A DNA stretch of 44,071 bases from Clostridia bacterium (GCA_017396465.1 JAFQLU010000082.1:1-44071); one strand, 5' to 3'; shown: positions 16,849 through 25,953, counted from the first letter of the stretch. A program made the numbers and translations. The notes: generated from the letters alone by a model not told the origin.

Positions 16849-16877
16849 ATTATAGCAAACAAAAGAGGAAAGAACAA
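16849..16877 (-). promoter_or_regulatory. Promoter of the AraC gene
   Basis: On the minus strand, TTGTTC (16877-16872), a 17-bp spacer and TATAAT (16854-16849). Confidence 0.7.
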
Positions 16878-16919
16878 GCGGTATCAAACGAATTTATATA
16901 AAAATATAGAAATATTCCA

Positions 16920-16947
16920 TTGAAACGAATGAATAGCTTGATATAAT
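16920..16947 (+). promoter_or_regulatory. Promoter of the Gfo/Idh/MocA gene
   Basis: TTGAAA at 16920-16925, 16 bp, TATAAT at 16942-16947. The 42-bp gap to the AraC promoter could hold the activator's binding sites; I see no clear repeat there. Confidence 0.65.
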
Positions 16948-16978
16948 AAAAGTACAAACAAAAACGGAGGTGTTTTTT

Positions 16979-18226
16979 ATGAAACAATATAAAGTTGGTA
17001 TTTTCGGTGTTGGCAGAGGAATGCGCTTAGCAACCGATTTTATGAAGCTGAACTGTGACATTGTTGCTATCTGTGACTTTCACGAAGAAAGAAGAGAAAA
17101 AGCTGCAAAATCCTTAAACGGCACTGCGGCGGTATATGATAATTTCGACGCTTTCATTGAGCACGATATGGACATCGTGGTTCTGGCAAACTATTTCCAC
17201 GAGCATGCTCCCTATGCCATCGAGTGCTTTAAACGGGGGATTCATGTATATTCCGAATGCATCAGTAACGGTACCATGGCGGAAGGTGTGGAGCTGATTC
17301 GTGCGTACGAAAAAAGCAATTCCATCTACATGCTGGCGGAAAACTATCCCATGATGCAGTTTAACCGCGAAATGAAGCGGATCGTGGACACGGGGACGCT
17401 GGGGAAAATCCTGTATGCAGAAGGGGAGTATAACCACCCCGGTGATCCTATGGACATCGCATTTAAAAAAGAATATAACTACTATCCCGAGCATTGGAGA
17501 AATTTCCTGCCGAGAACATATTATATCACCCACTCGTTAGGTCCTGTTATGCGTGCCACGGGTGCGACACCCAAACGGGTTACGGCTTTTGCAACCTTTG
17601 CACCTGTTACAGGGGCCGTTCCTTCGGCAAGCTATGGCGGCGACCGTGCGGCGCTTGTGATGACGCAGAACGATGACGGCTCGGTGTTCCGCATCACGGG
17701 CTGTGCTGCTTTTGGTGCGCATCACAACGCATACCGCATCTGCGGAACAGAAGGGCAGATTGAAAACCTGCGCGGTATGGACGGCAAGGTGATGCTTCGT
17801 TATAATGATTGGAGCAAACCGGAAGGGGCAAATGAAACAACTCTTTATAACCCCGGTTGGAACGATAAGGACGAGGCAATCATCATGAGCAGTGGCCACG
17901 GCGGCGGTGATTATTTAACGGCAAGATTGTTTATAGAAGCATTAGAAGCCGGAAAAGAGCCGGAACATCCTTACGACATTTATTCGGCAATCAACATGTC
18001 CTCTGTTGCCATTCTTTCTCACCGTTCTATGCTGGAGGGCGGCATGCCTTACGATATCCCCGATTTTCACTTAGAGGAAAGCAGAGCAGCATACGAAAAC
18101 GACAGACAGACACCTTTCTACGGAACTGACGGTTCCAAGCCCAACATTCCTTGCTGTTCTCAAACTGATTATGCGCCTACGGAGGAGCAGATGAAGCTGT
18201 TCCGCGAGATGGTTATGGATGAATAA
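16979..18226 (+). CDS. Gfo/Idh/MocA family oxidoreductase
   Basis: A 415-aa NAD(P)-dependent oxidoreductase. Rossmann motif VGIFGVGRGMR near residues 6-16, 'IVAICDFHEERREKA' after it, and 'HAPYAIECFKRGIHVYSECISNGTMAEGVEL' in the place of the usual EKP helix. Here too the lysine of EKP is replaced (SECIS). The substrate domain includes 'EGEYNHPGDP' and 'ITHSLGPVMRATG'. The ATG at 16979 follows CGGAGG; a GTG at 16970 overlaps that site. It is divergent from the AraC regulator and probably controlled by it. It is closer in length and motifs to the 4676-5818 enzyme than to the one at 30902. Substrate unknown. Confidence 0.87.
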   Translation: MKQYKVGIFGVGRGMRLATDFMKLNCDIVAICDFHEERREKAAKSLNGTAAVYDNFDAFIEHDMDIVVLANYFHEHAPYAIECFKRGIHVYSECISNGTMAEGVELIRAYEKSNSIYMLAENYPMMQFNREMKRIVDTGTLGKILYAEGEYNHPGDPMDIAFKKEYNYYPEHWRNFLPRTYYITHSLGPVMRATGATPKRVTAFATFAPVTGAVPSASYGGDRAALVMTQNDDGSVFRITGCAAFGAHHNAYRICGTEGQIENLRGMDGKVMLRYNDWSKPEGANETTLYNPGWNDKDEAIIMSSGHGGGDYLTARLFIEALEAGKEPEHPYDIYSAINMSSVAILSHRSMLEGGMPYDIPDFHLEESRAAYENDRQTPFYGTDGSKPNIPCCSQTDYAPTEEQMKLFREMVMDE

Positions 18227-18230
18227 GAGA

Positions 18231-18266
18231 AAAGCATCTGATTTTGTAAAATCAGGTGCTTTTTTA
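18231..18266 (+). terminator. Intrinsic terminator
   Basis: A 14-bp stem (18231-18244 with 18249-18262, one G-U) followed by T's. The T run merges with the -35 of the next promoter. Confidence 0.88.
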
Positions 18267-18295
18267 TTTACAAACCAAGAAAAATCTGTTACAAT
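18267..18295 (+). promoter_or_regulatory. Promoter of the MATE gene
   Basis: TTTACA at 18267-18272, 17 bp, TACAAT at 18290-18295. Confidence 0.65.
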
Positions 18296-18328
18296 AATAG
18301 TAGTACATAAAGATAGAAGGGTTGCTTT

Positions 18329-19690
18329 GTGAAACGAAGACATGAAATTGATTTAACGGAAGGGAAAATGCCGGGGAAAATTATAGCATTTGCTCTTCCT
18401 GTTATATTTTCCGGCTTTTTTCAAACCTTGTTCAATGTGGTTGATATGATGGTCGTGGGAAAGTTTGTGGGTGACCAGGCTTTGGCGGCAGTTGGCTCCA
18501 CCAACTCCCTGATTAACCTGATGACACAGCTTTTCATCGGCCTTTCCACCGGGGCAACCATTATGATTTCCCGTTATTTTGGCGCAAGGGATAACGAGCG
18601 GATGAGCAAATCCTCTCATACGGCAATTATGCTCGGCATAGTGGGCGGTGTTTTCCTGGCGGTGTTTGGCTTCGTATTCGCAAGGATGTTTTTGGAAGCT
18701 ATGGGCTCGCCCGGTGATGTGATTGACCTTGCAACCACGTATATCCGGATTTATTTTGTGGGAATGCCTGCTGTTATGCTGTATAACTTTTCCAGTAGTG
18801 TGATGCGTGCATATGGCGACAACCAGCGGTCTTTATATTTTCTGATGCTGTCAGGCGTGCTGAACATTGTGCTGAATCTGGTGTTCGTGCTGGTATTTCA
18901 CATGAGCGTGGAGGGCGTTGCTATCGCAACGGTTGCTTCGCAAGGTGTTGCGGCGGTGTTAAACCTTGTGTGCCTGATGAAGGTAGACAACGGCTGCAGA
19001 ATCTCCCTGAAAAAACTCAAAATATGGAAAGATGAGCTTTTGCACATTTTAAGATTCGGGATTCCCACGGGGATTCAGTCGTCTGTGTTTTCCCTGTCCA
19101 ATGTGTTTATTCAATCGGCAATCAATTCTTTTGGTTCCACGGCTATGGCGGCGCACGGCGCGGTTACATATTTAGGCAACGTACTGGGAAATGTGTCCAA
19201 CGGTTTTGCCAACGCCGCAACCACGGTTTGCTCGCAAAACTTTGGTGCAGGCAAGAAAAAACGGATTTTAAGAGGTTGGCTGATTTGCCTGGGTTATGTG
19301 GTGGCAATAGAGGCAGTGCTTGGAATCGTCAGCCTCTTTGTGTCTTCCTATTTCATGCGGATATTTACCGATAATGCAGAAACGGTGGAAATCGGCGTGC
19401 GTGTTGCCAAAATGTATATTCCATTCTGGTTTATAGGCGGCGCTATGTCATCGACCAGCTCTGCTATGCGAGGAATGGGTGTTGCGGTGTCTCCTATGGT
19501 GGTTACGATTTTAGGAACCTGCGTTCTTCGTATCATCTGGATTTATACGATTTTTGCACAGTTCCATATTTTAGAAGTGCTGTATGCCTGCTATCCCGTT
19601 ACCTGGTTCATCACGGGTGCGGCGCAAATGGTGATGCTTTTGCACAGATACAAACACCTGAGCTTTCCTGTGGTAGAAACGCAAGGGTAG
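18329..19690 (+). CDS. MATE family efflux transporter
   Basis: A 453-aa inner-membrane protein with about 12 helices in two MatE halves. The first half opens 'IIAFALPVIFSGFFQTLFNVVDMMVVGKFVG' and continues 'LAAVGSTNSLINLMTQLFIGLSTGATIMISRYFGA', the diagnostic start of this family. The second half starts at about 235 (ILRFGIPTGIQSSVFSLSNVFIQ). MATE proteins export cationic drugs or metabolites using a sodium or proton gradient. The GTG start at 18329 has AGAAGGG 7 nt upstream. No regulator of its own is adjacent. A weak hairpin (ACCGT/ACGGT near 19736-19757) follows, so some read-through to the next gene is possible. Confidence 0.93.
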   Translation: MKRRHEIDLTEGKMPGKIIAFALPVIFSGFFQTLFNVVDMMVVGKFVGDQALAAVGSTNSLINLMTQLFIGLSTGATIMISRYFGARDNERMSKSSHTAIMLGIVGGVFLAVFGFVFARMFLEAMGSPGDVIDLATTYIRIYFVGMPAVMLYNFSSSVMRAYGDNQRSLYFLMLSGVLNIVLNLVFVLVFHMSVEGVAIATVASQGVAAVLNLVCLMKVDNGCRISLKKLKIWKDELLHILRFGIPTGIQSSVFSLSNVFIQSAINSFGSTAMAAHGAVTYLGNVLGNVSNGFANAATTVCSQNFGAGKKKRILRGWLICLGYVVAIEAVLGIVSLFVSSYFMRIFTDNAETVEIGVRVAKMYIPFWFIGGAMSSTSSAMRGMGVAVSPMVVTILGTCVLRIIWIYTIFAQFHILEVLYACYPVTWFITGAAQMVMLLHRYKHLSFPVVETQG

Positions 19691-19851
19691 ACATATGATT
19701 TGTAAATAAAAATGCGACATTAAAAGGAATAAAACCGTGAAGCTGTTTAACGGTGTTATAGGTGTGTTGTGCTGTGCATAACGGTCATATGACAGCGTTG
19801 AAACAACTTGAAGTAAAGATTGATTTTGATATATCAGAACGGAGGAATATT

Positions 19852-22242
19852 ATGGGAATAGAAGTATATATTTGCGCAGGAGCTGCCTTTTTGTTTTCGG
19901 TGCTTTATGTTGCACTCATTTTCTGGGGTGCGAAGGGAAACCTCAAGCTTTGGGGGAAGAAAAAACTGTTGGCGATTTCTGCTTGCCTGCTTTTGTCCAT
20001 TTGCTTATGGCGCATGGCGTATAGTGTATATGTAGGCTTTTCAGGGTGGAATACCTTTTTTACGAATCTGTCCGATTCGATTAAGACATTCCTGATGGAA
20101 GAAGGATATGAAAGCCTGGCACCAAAAATCAATGAGGTTGTTTCTCATATACCGGGAATGCCGAAAGAGATTCTCGGGATTGTGGCACTGTATTCGACCC
20201 TGCTGTTTTTTGCGGCACCAATTACCGGGGCGGTTGTGATTTTGGAATTTATCATACAGATTTTCTCCAAAGTAAAGCAATATGCCGCAAGCAAACGCGT
20301 CAAGCGAGAGGCTTTCTATTTCAGCGAATTGAACGAAAGCACTTATGCTATGGCAAAAAGCATCCTGGAAGCAAGGGAGAAATGCCAAAAAAACCAACCG
20401 ATTATGCTGTTTCTGAATACACATATGGAGCAGGAGGAAGAAAAAAATACAGAGCTTTCCTTGTCGGCAAAAGCTTTGGGTGCGATTTGCGTTGAGGATG
20501 ATATTTTGCATGCCGCTGTCCGTAAATGCGGAAAGAACACCATTGTGCTGGGCAGTATGGATGAAATGAAAAATGTGCAGACTCTTGTTTCACTTGCAGA
20601 GGAAAACTGCTGCCACTGCTTAAATGGTGCAGATGTGATTCTGTTTTCAAATGGTAGAAGTTTTTATAAAACGATAAATGATGTGGCAGAATCCTTGAAT
20701 GGAAAAGTAGGAAAAATGCCGCAAATTCGTGCTGTGAACGGCTATAACAACATGGTGAAAAATGTGCTGAAGGACATGCCTCTGTATGAGCCGCTTGTGG
20801 GACGGAAAATTCCCGAAGAAACGGACGAGCTACCCGAACTGAACCTGACAATTCTGGGCGCAGGGAATATCGGAACAGAAATGTTTTTATCTGCCTATTG
20901 GTACGGACAGATTTTGGGATATCAGCTTTGCATCAATGTGGTCTCTCAGGAATCGGAGGAAAGCTTTATTGACAGAATTGAGTTTATCAATTCTGAAATT
21001 TTCGGAACTTCCGAGCGTATTCCGGGTGTCTGCAAGACCTCGGAACAGGTGGAGCAGATGTTTTCTGAAAACGGTAGAACAAAGGAGTTTGCCGACCTGA
21101 TGAGGCTGTTTCCCGATAAAGAGGAAACGGCTGTGCCGTATATGAGATTCCGATATCTGCAAACTGATATCAAAGACGATGATTTTTCAAGAAAACTGAA
21201 TCTTCCTTTGTGGGAGGATGGCTTCTGCCTGCAGGATACCGATTATTTTGTGGTAGCTTTAGGAACGGATGCAGACAACCTGATGGTGGCAGAAAAGCTG
21301 AATAAATATATCAGCGAATACCATCTGAAACAGGGAAAAGGGGAAACCAAAAATACGGTTATCAGCTATGCTATTTATAATTCTGCTTTGTGCCGGATGC
21401 TGAACGCGTGTGCCAACACGGAAAAAGAAAAAGCAAATTGGCGGACCTATATGTATGCTTTCGGCTCTTTTGACGAGGTGTTTGCAGAAGAAAATATATA
21501 CATGAGCAGCGAAAAAGCACGAGAAGAAAATATTTATGCATCCTATAGTAGCGATAAAGTAAATGAAATCAGCTACGATGCAATGGTGTCTTTCAGCGAC
21601 AAGAAAGAAGAAAATCGCGGAAGAACGCAGTATGACTACTGGGCAAATATCACACGTGCGCTTCATTTGCGGTATAAGGTTTTTTCTGCGGGATACATCA
21701 ATGCATCGGTGTTCCTTTGCGACTCTGTTCAGAAACGAAATAAAATGTTGGAACAGGCACTTGTTACTTACCGCAAAGAATTGATTCCGTTTGTTGACGA
21801 TGATGAGGCATTAAAACATGCGAAAAAAACAGCAGACAAATATAAAAAGCTGACATGGCTGGAGCATCGCCGTTGGTGTGCGTTTATGCGTGTGAGCGGA
21901 TTTACGAAACCGGAAAATTTTGAAATGTATTACCGTTACACAAAATCACACAAAGAAATGAGCCTGAAACTGCATCCATGTCTGGTAGAGGCAACGGCAG
22001 AACGCGGAACGCAGATTTTCGAGACTGAAAGAAAGACTCCTGATGCGCTGGATTGTTTGGATACTTTTAGCCGGAACAAATATTATGTGTTCAAAAAGTG
22101 GAAAGAGGAAGAACCGGAAAAAACGGCAGAAATCACTGTGGAAATGACGGATTACAAATCCTATGATGCGCCCGGATATGCTTTTTACTGTAATGCGAAC
22201 GAGGAAATTGTTTCGGACAAGGATGAGATGAAAGAAAAATGA
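19852..22242 (+). CDS. Membrane-anchored nucleotide-binding protein with RyR-like C-terminus
   Basis: A 796-aa protein. Membrane helices at about 4-25, 37-58 and 107-135 anchor a large cytoplasmic part. Residues about 170-320 form an alpha/beta domain ('NTIVLGSMDEMKNVQTLVSLAEEN', 'GADVILFSNG') like a TrkA/RCK repeat. A second Rossmann domain starts with LTILGAGNIGTEMF (about 331-345). Near the C-terminus, LEHRRWCAFMRVSGF (about 669-683) and KLHPCLVE (about 704-711) resemble the RyR domain motifs seen in some bacterial nucleotide-signalling proteins. No potassium-channel selectivity filter is visible. The ATG at 19852 follows CGGAGG; an open frame from 19762 lacks a site. It begins a three-gene run with the acyltransferase and sialidase-like genes. 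Function unknown; the domain calls need a profile search. Confidence 0.7.
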   Translation: MGIEVYICAGAAFLFSVLYVALIFWGAKGNLKLWGKKKLLAISACLLLSICLWRMAYSVYVGFSGWNTFFTNLSDSIKTFLMEEGYESLAPKINEVVSHIPGMPKEILGIVALYSTLLFFAAPITGAVVILEFIIQIFSKVKQYAASKRVKREAFYFSELNESTYAMAKSILEAREKCQKNQPIMLFLNTHMEQEEEKNTELSLSAKALGAICVEDDILHAAVRKCGKNTIVLGSMDEMKNVQTLVSLAEENCCHCLNGADVILFSNGRSFYKTINDVAESLNGKVGKMPQIRAVNGYNNMVKNVLKDMPLYEPLVGRKIPEETDELPELNLTILGAGNIGTEMFLSAYWYGQILGYQLCINVVSQESEESFIDRIEFINSEIFGTSERIPGVCKTSEQVEQMFSENGRTKEFADLMRLFPDKEETAVPYMRFRYLQTDIKDDDFSRKLNLPLWEDGFCLQDTDYFVVALGTDADNLMVAEKLNKYISEYHLKQGKGETKNTVISYAIYNSALCRMLNACANTEKEKANWRTYMYAFGSFDEVFAEENIYMSSEKAREENIYASYSSDKVNEISYDAMVSFSDKKEENRGRTQYDYWANITRALHLRYKVFSAGYINASVFLCDSVQKRNKMLEQALVTYRKELIPFVDDDEALKHAKKTADKYKKLTWLEHRRWCAFMRVSGFTKPENFEMYYRYTKSHKEMSLKLHPCLVEATAERGTQIFETERKTPDALDCLDTFSRNKYYVFKKWKEEEPEKTAEITVEMTDYKSYDAPGYAFYCNANEEIVSDKDEMKEK

Positions 22243-22279
22243 TATTGCATGAAACGGTTAAATAGAAAGCGGAACGGAT

Positions 22280-23320
22280 GTGAAAAGAATGACGGCAACG
22301 CTGGAACGAAAAAGAAATATCTGTCTTGACCTTGCTAAGGTGCTTGCGGCTTGTGCTGTAGTATGTATTCATATCAAGTTTCCCGGATGGTTCGGGCAGG
22401 CTGTGGATGCCGTGGCGAGGTTTGCCGTTCCATTTTTCTTCATGGTCTCCGGATACTTTGCTTGCTACGATAAAGAAGATAAGCTGAAAAAGAAACTGAT
22501 TCATATCCTGAAAATTTATGTACTCAGTGCGGCTTTATATTTTGTGTATGGTTTCGCAAGAGCTTTGGTTTATGATGTGCAGTTTGCCATGACGCAATAT
22601 CTGGGGAAATATGCGGATGCAAGGTTCTGGCTTTCCTGGTTGTTTTTAAACAACTCACGTACACCGGGGCACCTATGGTTTCTACCGGCACTTGTATATA
22701 CCTACGGCATACAGATGCTTCTTCTGAAATGCAGATGGGGATACAAGAGATGCAGTATTTTGGGAATCGGTCTTTTGTGTGTGCAGTTTATGTCAGGGGA
22801 TATTTTGTCTGTCTTCGGCATTTTGATTCCGCACATATGGCTTCGCAATTTCTTCCTGACAGGTTATCCTTGCTTTGTTGTGGGCATGATGATAAAAAAG
22901 CACGAGGGAAATATGGACAAGCAGAAAAGCTTGCTTCCTATTGCCGGAATTACTTTGATTGGTGTGGCAGAATCCTGCTTGTCCCGATATTTTTTCGGCA
23001 GAAAAGAAATGTATATTGGTTCTGTTTTGATTGCGGTGGCATTGCTTGCCCTATGCATCAAATATCGGGATAAAAGCTATGGAAAGGTGCTTTCGGTAAT
23101 TTCCAAAACCAGCTTAAGTGTTTATATTCTGCACTTTATCGTAGACGAGGTTCTTTCCTTGTTTTTGCAAAAGGTGGGATTTCCGTATACGGCAGAGGCG
23201 TGGAGGTGGATACAGCCGATTGCTGTGTGTGCGGTTTCTGTTCTGGCGGGGGTTCTGATCCCTGTGTTGTTTAGTATATGCAGACAATATGCGAAAGGAA
23301 GGAAGATTAATGAAATTTGA
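22280..23320 (+). CDS. Acyltransferase-3 family membrane protein
   Basis: A 346-aa integral membrane protein with about ten helices. It has the acyltransferase-3 start 'RNICLDLAKVLAACAVVCIHI', then 'FAVPFFFMVSGYF', 'GHLWFLPALVY' and 'SLSVYILHFIV'. These proteins move acyl groups (often acetyl) onto sugars or lipids at the membrane. The conserved histidine of the first helix is present in CIHI. The GTG start at 22280 follows GGAACGGA, a modest ribosome binding site. The gene begins 37 bp after the RyR-like gene and overlaps the next gene by 11 bp, so the three are probably co-transcribed. Acceptor unknown. Confidence 0.88.
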   Translation: MKRMTATLERKRNICLDLAKVLAACAVVCIHIKFPGWFGQAVDAVARFAVPFFFMVSGYFACYDKEDKLKKKLIHILKIYVLSAALYFVYGFARALVYDVQFAMTQYLGKYADARFWLSWLFLNNSRTPGHLWFLPALVYTYGIQMLLLKCRWGYKRCSILGIGLLCVQFMSGDILSVFGILIPHIWLRNFFLTGYPCFVVGMMIKKHEGNMDKQKSLLPIAGITLIGVAESCLSRYFFGRKEMYIGSVLIAVALLALCIKYRDKSYGKVLSVISKTSLSVYILHFIVDEVLSLFLQKVGFPYTAEAWRWIQPIAVCAVSVLAGVLIPVLFSICRQYAKGRKINEI

Positions 23321-24383
23321 AACAAACACCATCCGAAGCGGATATGACAGAAAGAAATGCTTGGTGCATGCAAGGTGTTGTTTTGCGCCGGATATCGCGG
23401 TTGCAACGGCGCAGTATTTAAATGTGGCAGGCTCGGATTTGTTTGATGGACTTCTCATGAGCATCAGCCATGATAAAGGAAAGAGCTGGAGCGAATTTTC
23501 TGTGCAGGAGGGGCTTCGTCCCGTTGTGGAAGATGGCGTTACAACGGTTGGATGCGATGCAACGCCTATGTTTCATAAGAAAACAGAAAAAATCCTGCTT
23601 TTGGGACAAACCGCTTCTTACGGTGAAGGGGATATGCATCCCGTTTCCGGCAGAAGACAGTCCTTTTATAGTGTGTACGATAAAGAAAAAAATACCTTTT
23701 CCAAAATGAAATTTATTAAAATGCCGACAGGGTATGAGGTTTGCGGGAACGGCTCGGGGCAGAGCGTAGAGCTTGCAAACGGCGACCTTCTTATTCCGGT
23801 GTATTACTGTGTGCCCGGAAAGCGGAACATGTATTCTGCGGTGATGCGCTGCACATTCGACGGCACAGATGTAGAGTTTCGAGAAATTGGCAATTCCCTT
23901 ACGGTGGAAATTGAACGGGGTGCCTATGAGCCGTCTTTGGCGTATCATCACGGCGTATATTATATGACACTCAGGAGCGATGAATGTGGTCTGGTGGCAA
24001 AAAGTGAGGACGGACTTCATTACACCGACATGCACCTTTGGACATGGGACGACGGCGAGCTTCTTCAGAACTACAACACCCAGCAGCATTGGATGACGGT
24101 GGGGGAGAACCTATACCTTGTCTACACAAGACGCGGCGCAGGTAACGACCACGTGTTCCGCCACAGAGCACCACTTTTTACGGCAAAGGTGGAGAATATG
24201 CACCTGGTGCGCGGTACGGAGGTTGCCTTAACACCGGAGCGCGGCGCACGGTGCGGAAACTTCGGCGTAACGGCATACGGAGAAGGCAAAGCCGCTGTGA
24301 TGGTGGCAGAATGGATGCAACCGGCAGGCTGCGAAAAGTACGGAAGCGATAATACGATATTTTTGACGATAGCGGAAGAATGA
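23310..24383 (+). CDS. Sialidase-like (BNR/Asp-box) beta-propeller protein, cytoplasmic
   Basis: A 357-aa protein with the sialidase/BNR propeller look. There is an Asp box at SHDKGKSW (SxDxGxxW), a degenerate one at SEDGLHYT, an early arginine in RSGYDR/HARCC, and repeated beta strands. It lacks a signal peptide, so it would act inside the cell on imported oligosaccharides, or it may not be a true sialidase. 'GQSVELANGDLLIPVYY' is typical of the family. The ATG at 23310 lies inside the end of the acyltransferase gene (11-bp overlap) behind AAGGAAGG, so translation is likely coupled. The substrate cannot be told from sequence. Confidence 0.78.
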   Translation: MKFETNTIRSGYDRKKCLVHARCCFAPDIAVATAQYLNVAGSDLFDGLLMSISHDKGKSWSEFSVQEGLRPVVEDGVTTVGCDATPMFHKKTEKILLLGQTASYGEGDMHPVSGRRQSFYSVYDKEKNTFSKMKFIKMPTGYEVCGNGSGQSVELANGDLLIPVYYCVPGKRNMYSAVMRCTFDGTDVEFREIGNSLTVEIERGAYEPSLAYHHGVYYMTLRSDECGLVAKSEDGLHYTDMHLWTWDDGELLQNYNTQQHWMTVGENLYLVYTRRGAGNDHVFRHRAPLFTAKVENMHLVRGTEVALTPERGARCGNFGVTAYGEGKAAVMVAEWMQPAGCEKYGSDNTIFLTIAEE

Positions 24384-24386
24384 CTG

Positions 24387-24424
24387 AATGGTTCGGAACA
24401 TATATATTTTCCGGACCATTATTG
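24387..24424 (+). terminator. Hairpin after the sialidase-like gene, possible terminator
   Basis: A 10-bp stem (24387-24396 with 24411-24420, one G-U) followed by ATTGTTTT. The T run is imperfect. Confidence 0.6.
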
Positions 24425-24567
24425 TTTTAAAGTGGGATTCTGCTTGTCGGCAAATTTACAATATGTTCATAAAAATCAGATATTAAGGCAAAATATGTTT
24501 ACTGCCTGCGTCAGCAAGCATATAACCTTACGAAATTTTTGCTTTTTCACATTTTTTGCTTGATAAA

Positions 24568-24603
24568 ATTGCATAAAATTTGCAATAGTTAAAATTTACT
24601 ATT
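24568..24603 (+). promoter_or_regulatory. Overlapping inverted repeats upstream of the CofE-like gene
   Basis: ATTGC/GCAAT (24568-24586) and AATAGT/ACTATT (24584-24603) overlap, the second touching the -35 box at 24602. They could be an operator. The rest of 24425-24567 shows no gene. Confidence 0.35.
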
Positions 24604-24630
24604 GAATAATTGACAAAAAAGTGGTAAAAT
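24602..24630 (+). promoter_or_regulatory. Promoter of the CofE-like gene
   Basis: TTGAAT at 24602-24607, 17 bp, TAAAAT at 24625-24630. Confidence 0.65.
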
Positions 24631-24684
24631 ATATTTTGTGTTTTTGTGCTTGTTAAAAATTTTATTAAGATAGAAGGGATTTAT

Positions 24685-25881
24685 ATGACAAAAGAAAGAA
24701 GAGTAGGTACGGTATCCAGAGGTATCCGTTGTCCCATTATCCGCGAAGGTGATGACCTGGCGGCTATCGTTGCAACCAGCGTGCTGGAGGCGGCTGAATA
24801 TGAAGGATTTGAAATCCGGGACCGCGATGTTATCTCTATTACAGAATCCATCGTTGCCCGTGCACAGGGTAACTATGTCTCTGTTGACGATATCGCTGCT
24901 GACGTGAAAGCAAAGCTTGGCAGTGAAACCATTGGCGTTATCTTCCCCATTCTTTCCCGTAACCGTTTTGCAATTTGCTTAAGAGGTATTGCAAAAGCAG
25001 CAAAGAAAATAGTTCTGATGCTCAGCTATCCCTCCGATGAAGTAGGTAACGAGCTGATCAGTCTGGATAAAGTGGACGAAGCAGGCGTGAATCCCTATTC
25101 TGACGTTCTTTCTTTAGAACGTTACCGTGAACTGTTCGGTGTAAACAAGCACCAGTTCACCGGTGTGGATTATGTGGAATATTACGGCGACTTGGTTCGT
25201 GAATGCGGCGCAGAGGTTGAGTTTGTGTTTGCTAACCAGGCAAAGGCAATTTTAGACTACACCGATTGCATCATCAACTGCGATATTCACACAAGAGCAC
25301 GCACAAAGCGTATCTTAAAGGCGGCAGGCGCAAAAGTGGTTTGCGGTCTGGATGATATTATGACAGCACCCATAAACGGAAGCGGCTGCAACGAAAAATA
25401 CGGCTTGTTGGGCTCCAACAAATCTACAGAAGACAAAGTTAAGCTATTCCCCAGAGAATGTCAGGGTCTGGTTTTAGATATTCAGAAAAAGATTGCGGAT
25501 GCAACCGGCAAGCACGTTGAGGTTATGGTTTACGGCGACGGTGCGTTTAAAGATCCCCAGGGCAAAATCTGGGAGCTGGCAGACCCCGTTGTTTCTCCTG
25601 CGTTTACCGACGGCTTAATCGGTACACCCAACGAGCTGAAGCTGAAATATTTAGCAGACAACGATTTTAAGGATCTGTCCGGTGAAGAACTGAAAAAAGC
25701 AATCTCCGAAAGCATCAAAGCAAAAGACGGAGACTTAATCGGCAACATGGCATCCCAGGGTACCACACCCCGTCAGCTGACCGATCTGATTGGTTCTCTT
25801 TGCGACCTGACCAGCGGCTCCGGCGATAAGGGAACACCTGTTGTTCTGGTTCAGGGATATTTCGATAACTATACAAACTAA
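24685..25881 (+). CDS. Coenzyme F420-0:L-glutamate ligase-like (CofE family) protein
   Basis: A 398-aa protein whose N-terminal part follows the CofE/F420 ligase fold: 'GDDLAAIVATSVLEAAEYEGFEIRDRDVISITESIVARAQGN', then 'ICLRGIAKAAKKIVLMLSYPSDEVGN'. CofE adds glutamate to F420-0 using GTP in methanogens and actinobacteria. This protein is longer (CofE is about 250 aa) and carries an extra C-terminal region containing 'VMVYGDGAFKDPQGKIWELADPVVSPAFTDGL'. No other F420 gene is present in the window, so a different amide-forming ligase role is likely. The ATG at 24685 follows AGAAGGG; an upstream frame to 24646 has no ribosome binding site. It is a single-gene unit. Confidence 0.8.
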   Translation: MTKERRVGTVSRGIRCPIIREGDDLAAIVATSVLEAAEYEGFEIRDRDVISITESIVARAQGNYVSVDDIAADVKAKLGSETIGVIFPILSRNRFAICLRGIAKAAKKIVLMLSYPSDEVGNELISLDKVDEAGVNPYSDVLSLERYRELFGVNKHQFTGVDYVEYYGDLVRECGAEVEFVFANQAKAILDYTDCIINCDIHTRARTKRILKAAGAKVVCGLDDIMTAPINGSGCNEKYGLLGSNKSTEDKVKLFPRECQGLVLDIQKKIADATGKHVEVMVYGDGAFKDPQGKIWELADPVVSPAFTDGLIGTPNELKLKYLADNDFKDLSGEELKKAISESIKAKDGDLIGNMASQGTTPRQLTDLIGSLCDLTSGSGDKGTPVVLVQGYFDNYTN

Positions 25882-25889
25882 TTTTTATA

Positions 25890-25923
25890 AAAACCGTTTG
25901 CAGTAGGACAAACGGTTTTTTTT
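25890..25923 (+). terminator. Intrinsic terminator
   Basis: A perfect 11-bp stem (25890-25900 with 25909-25919) and a T run. Confidence 0.92.
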
Positions 25924-25924
25924 C

Positions 25925-25953
25925 TTTACTTGAGGAAGCGGGTGTGGTAAAAT
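25925..25953 (+). promoter_or_regulatory. Extended -10 promoter of the rhamnosidase-like gene
   Basis: TTTACT at 25925-25930, 17 bp, TAAAAT at 25948-25953, preceded by TGTGG. Confidence 0.65.

Noticed and set aside
23418-24089. A 223-aa minus-strand reading frame
   Set aside because: It is antisense to the sialidase-like gene, which has a good ribosome binding site and family motifs.
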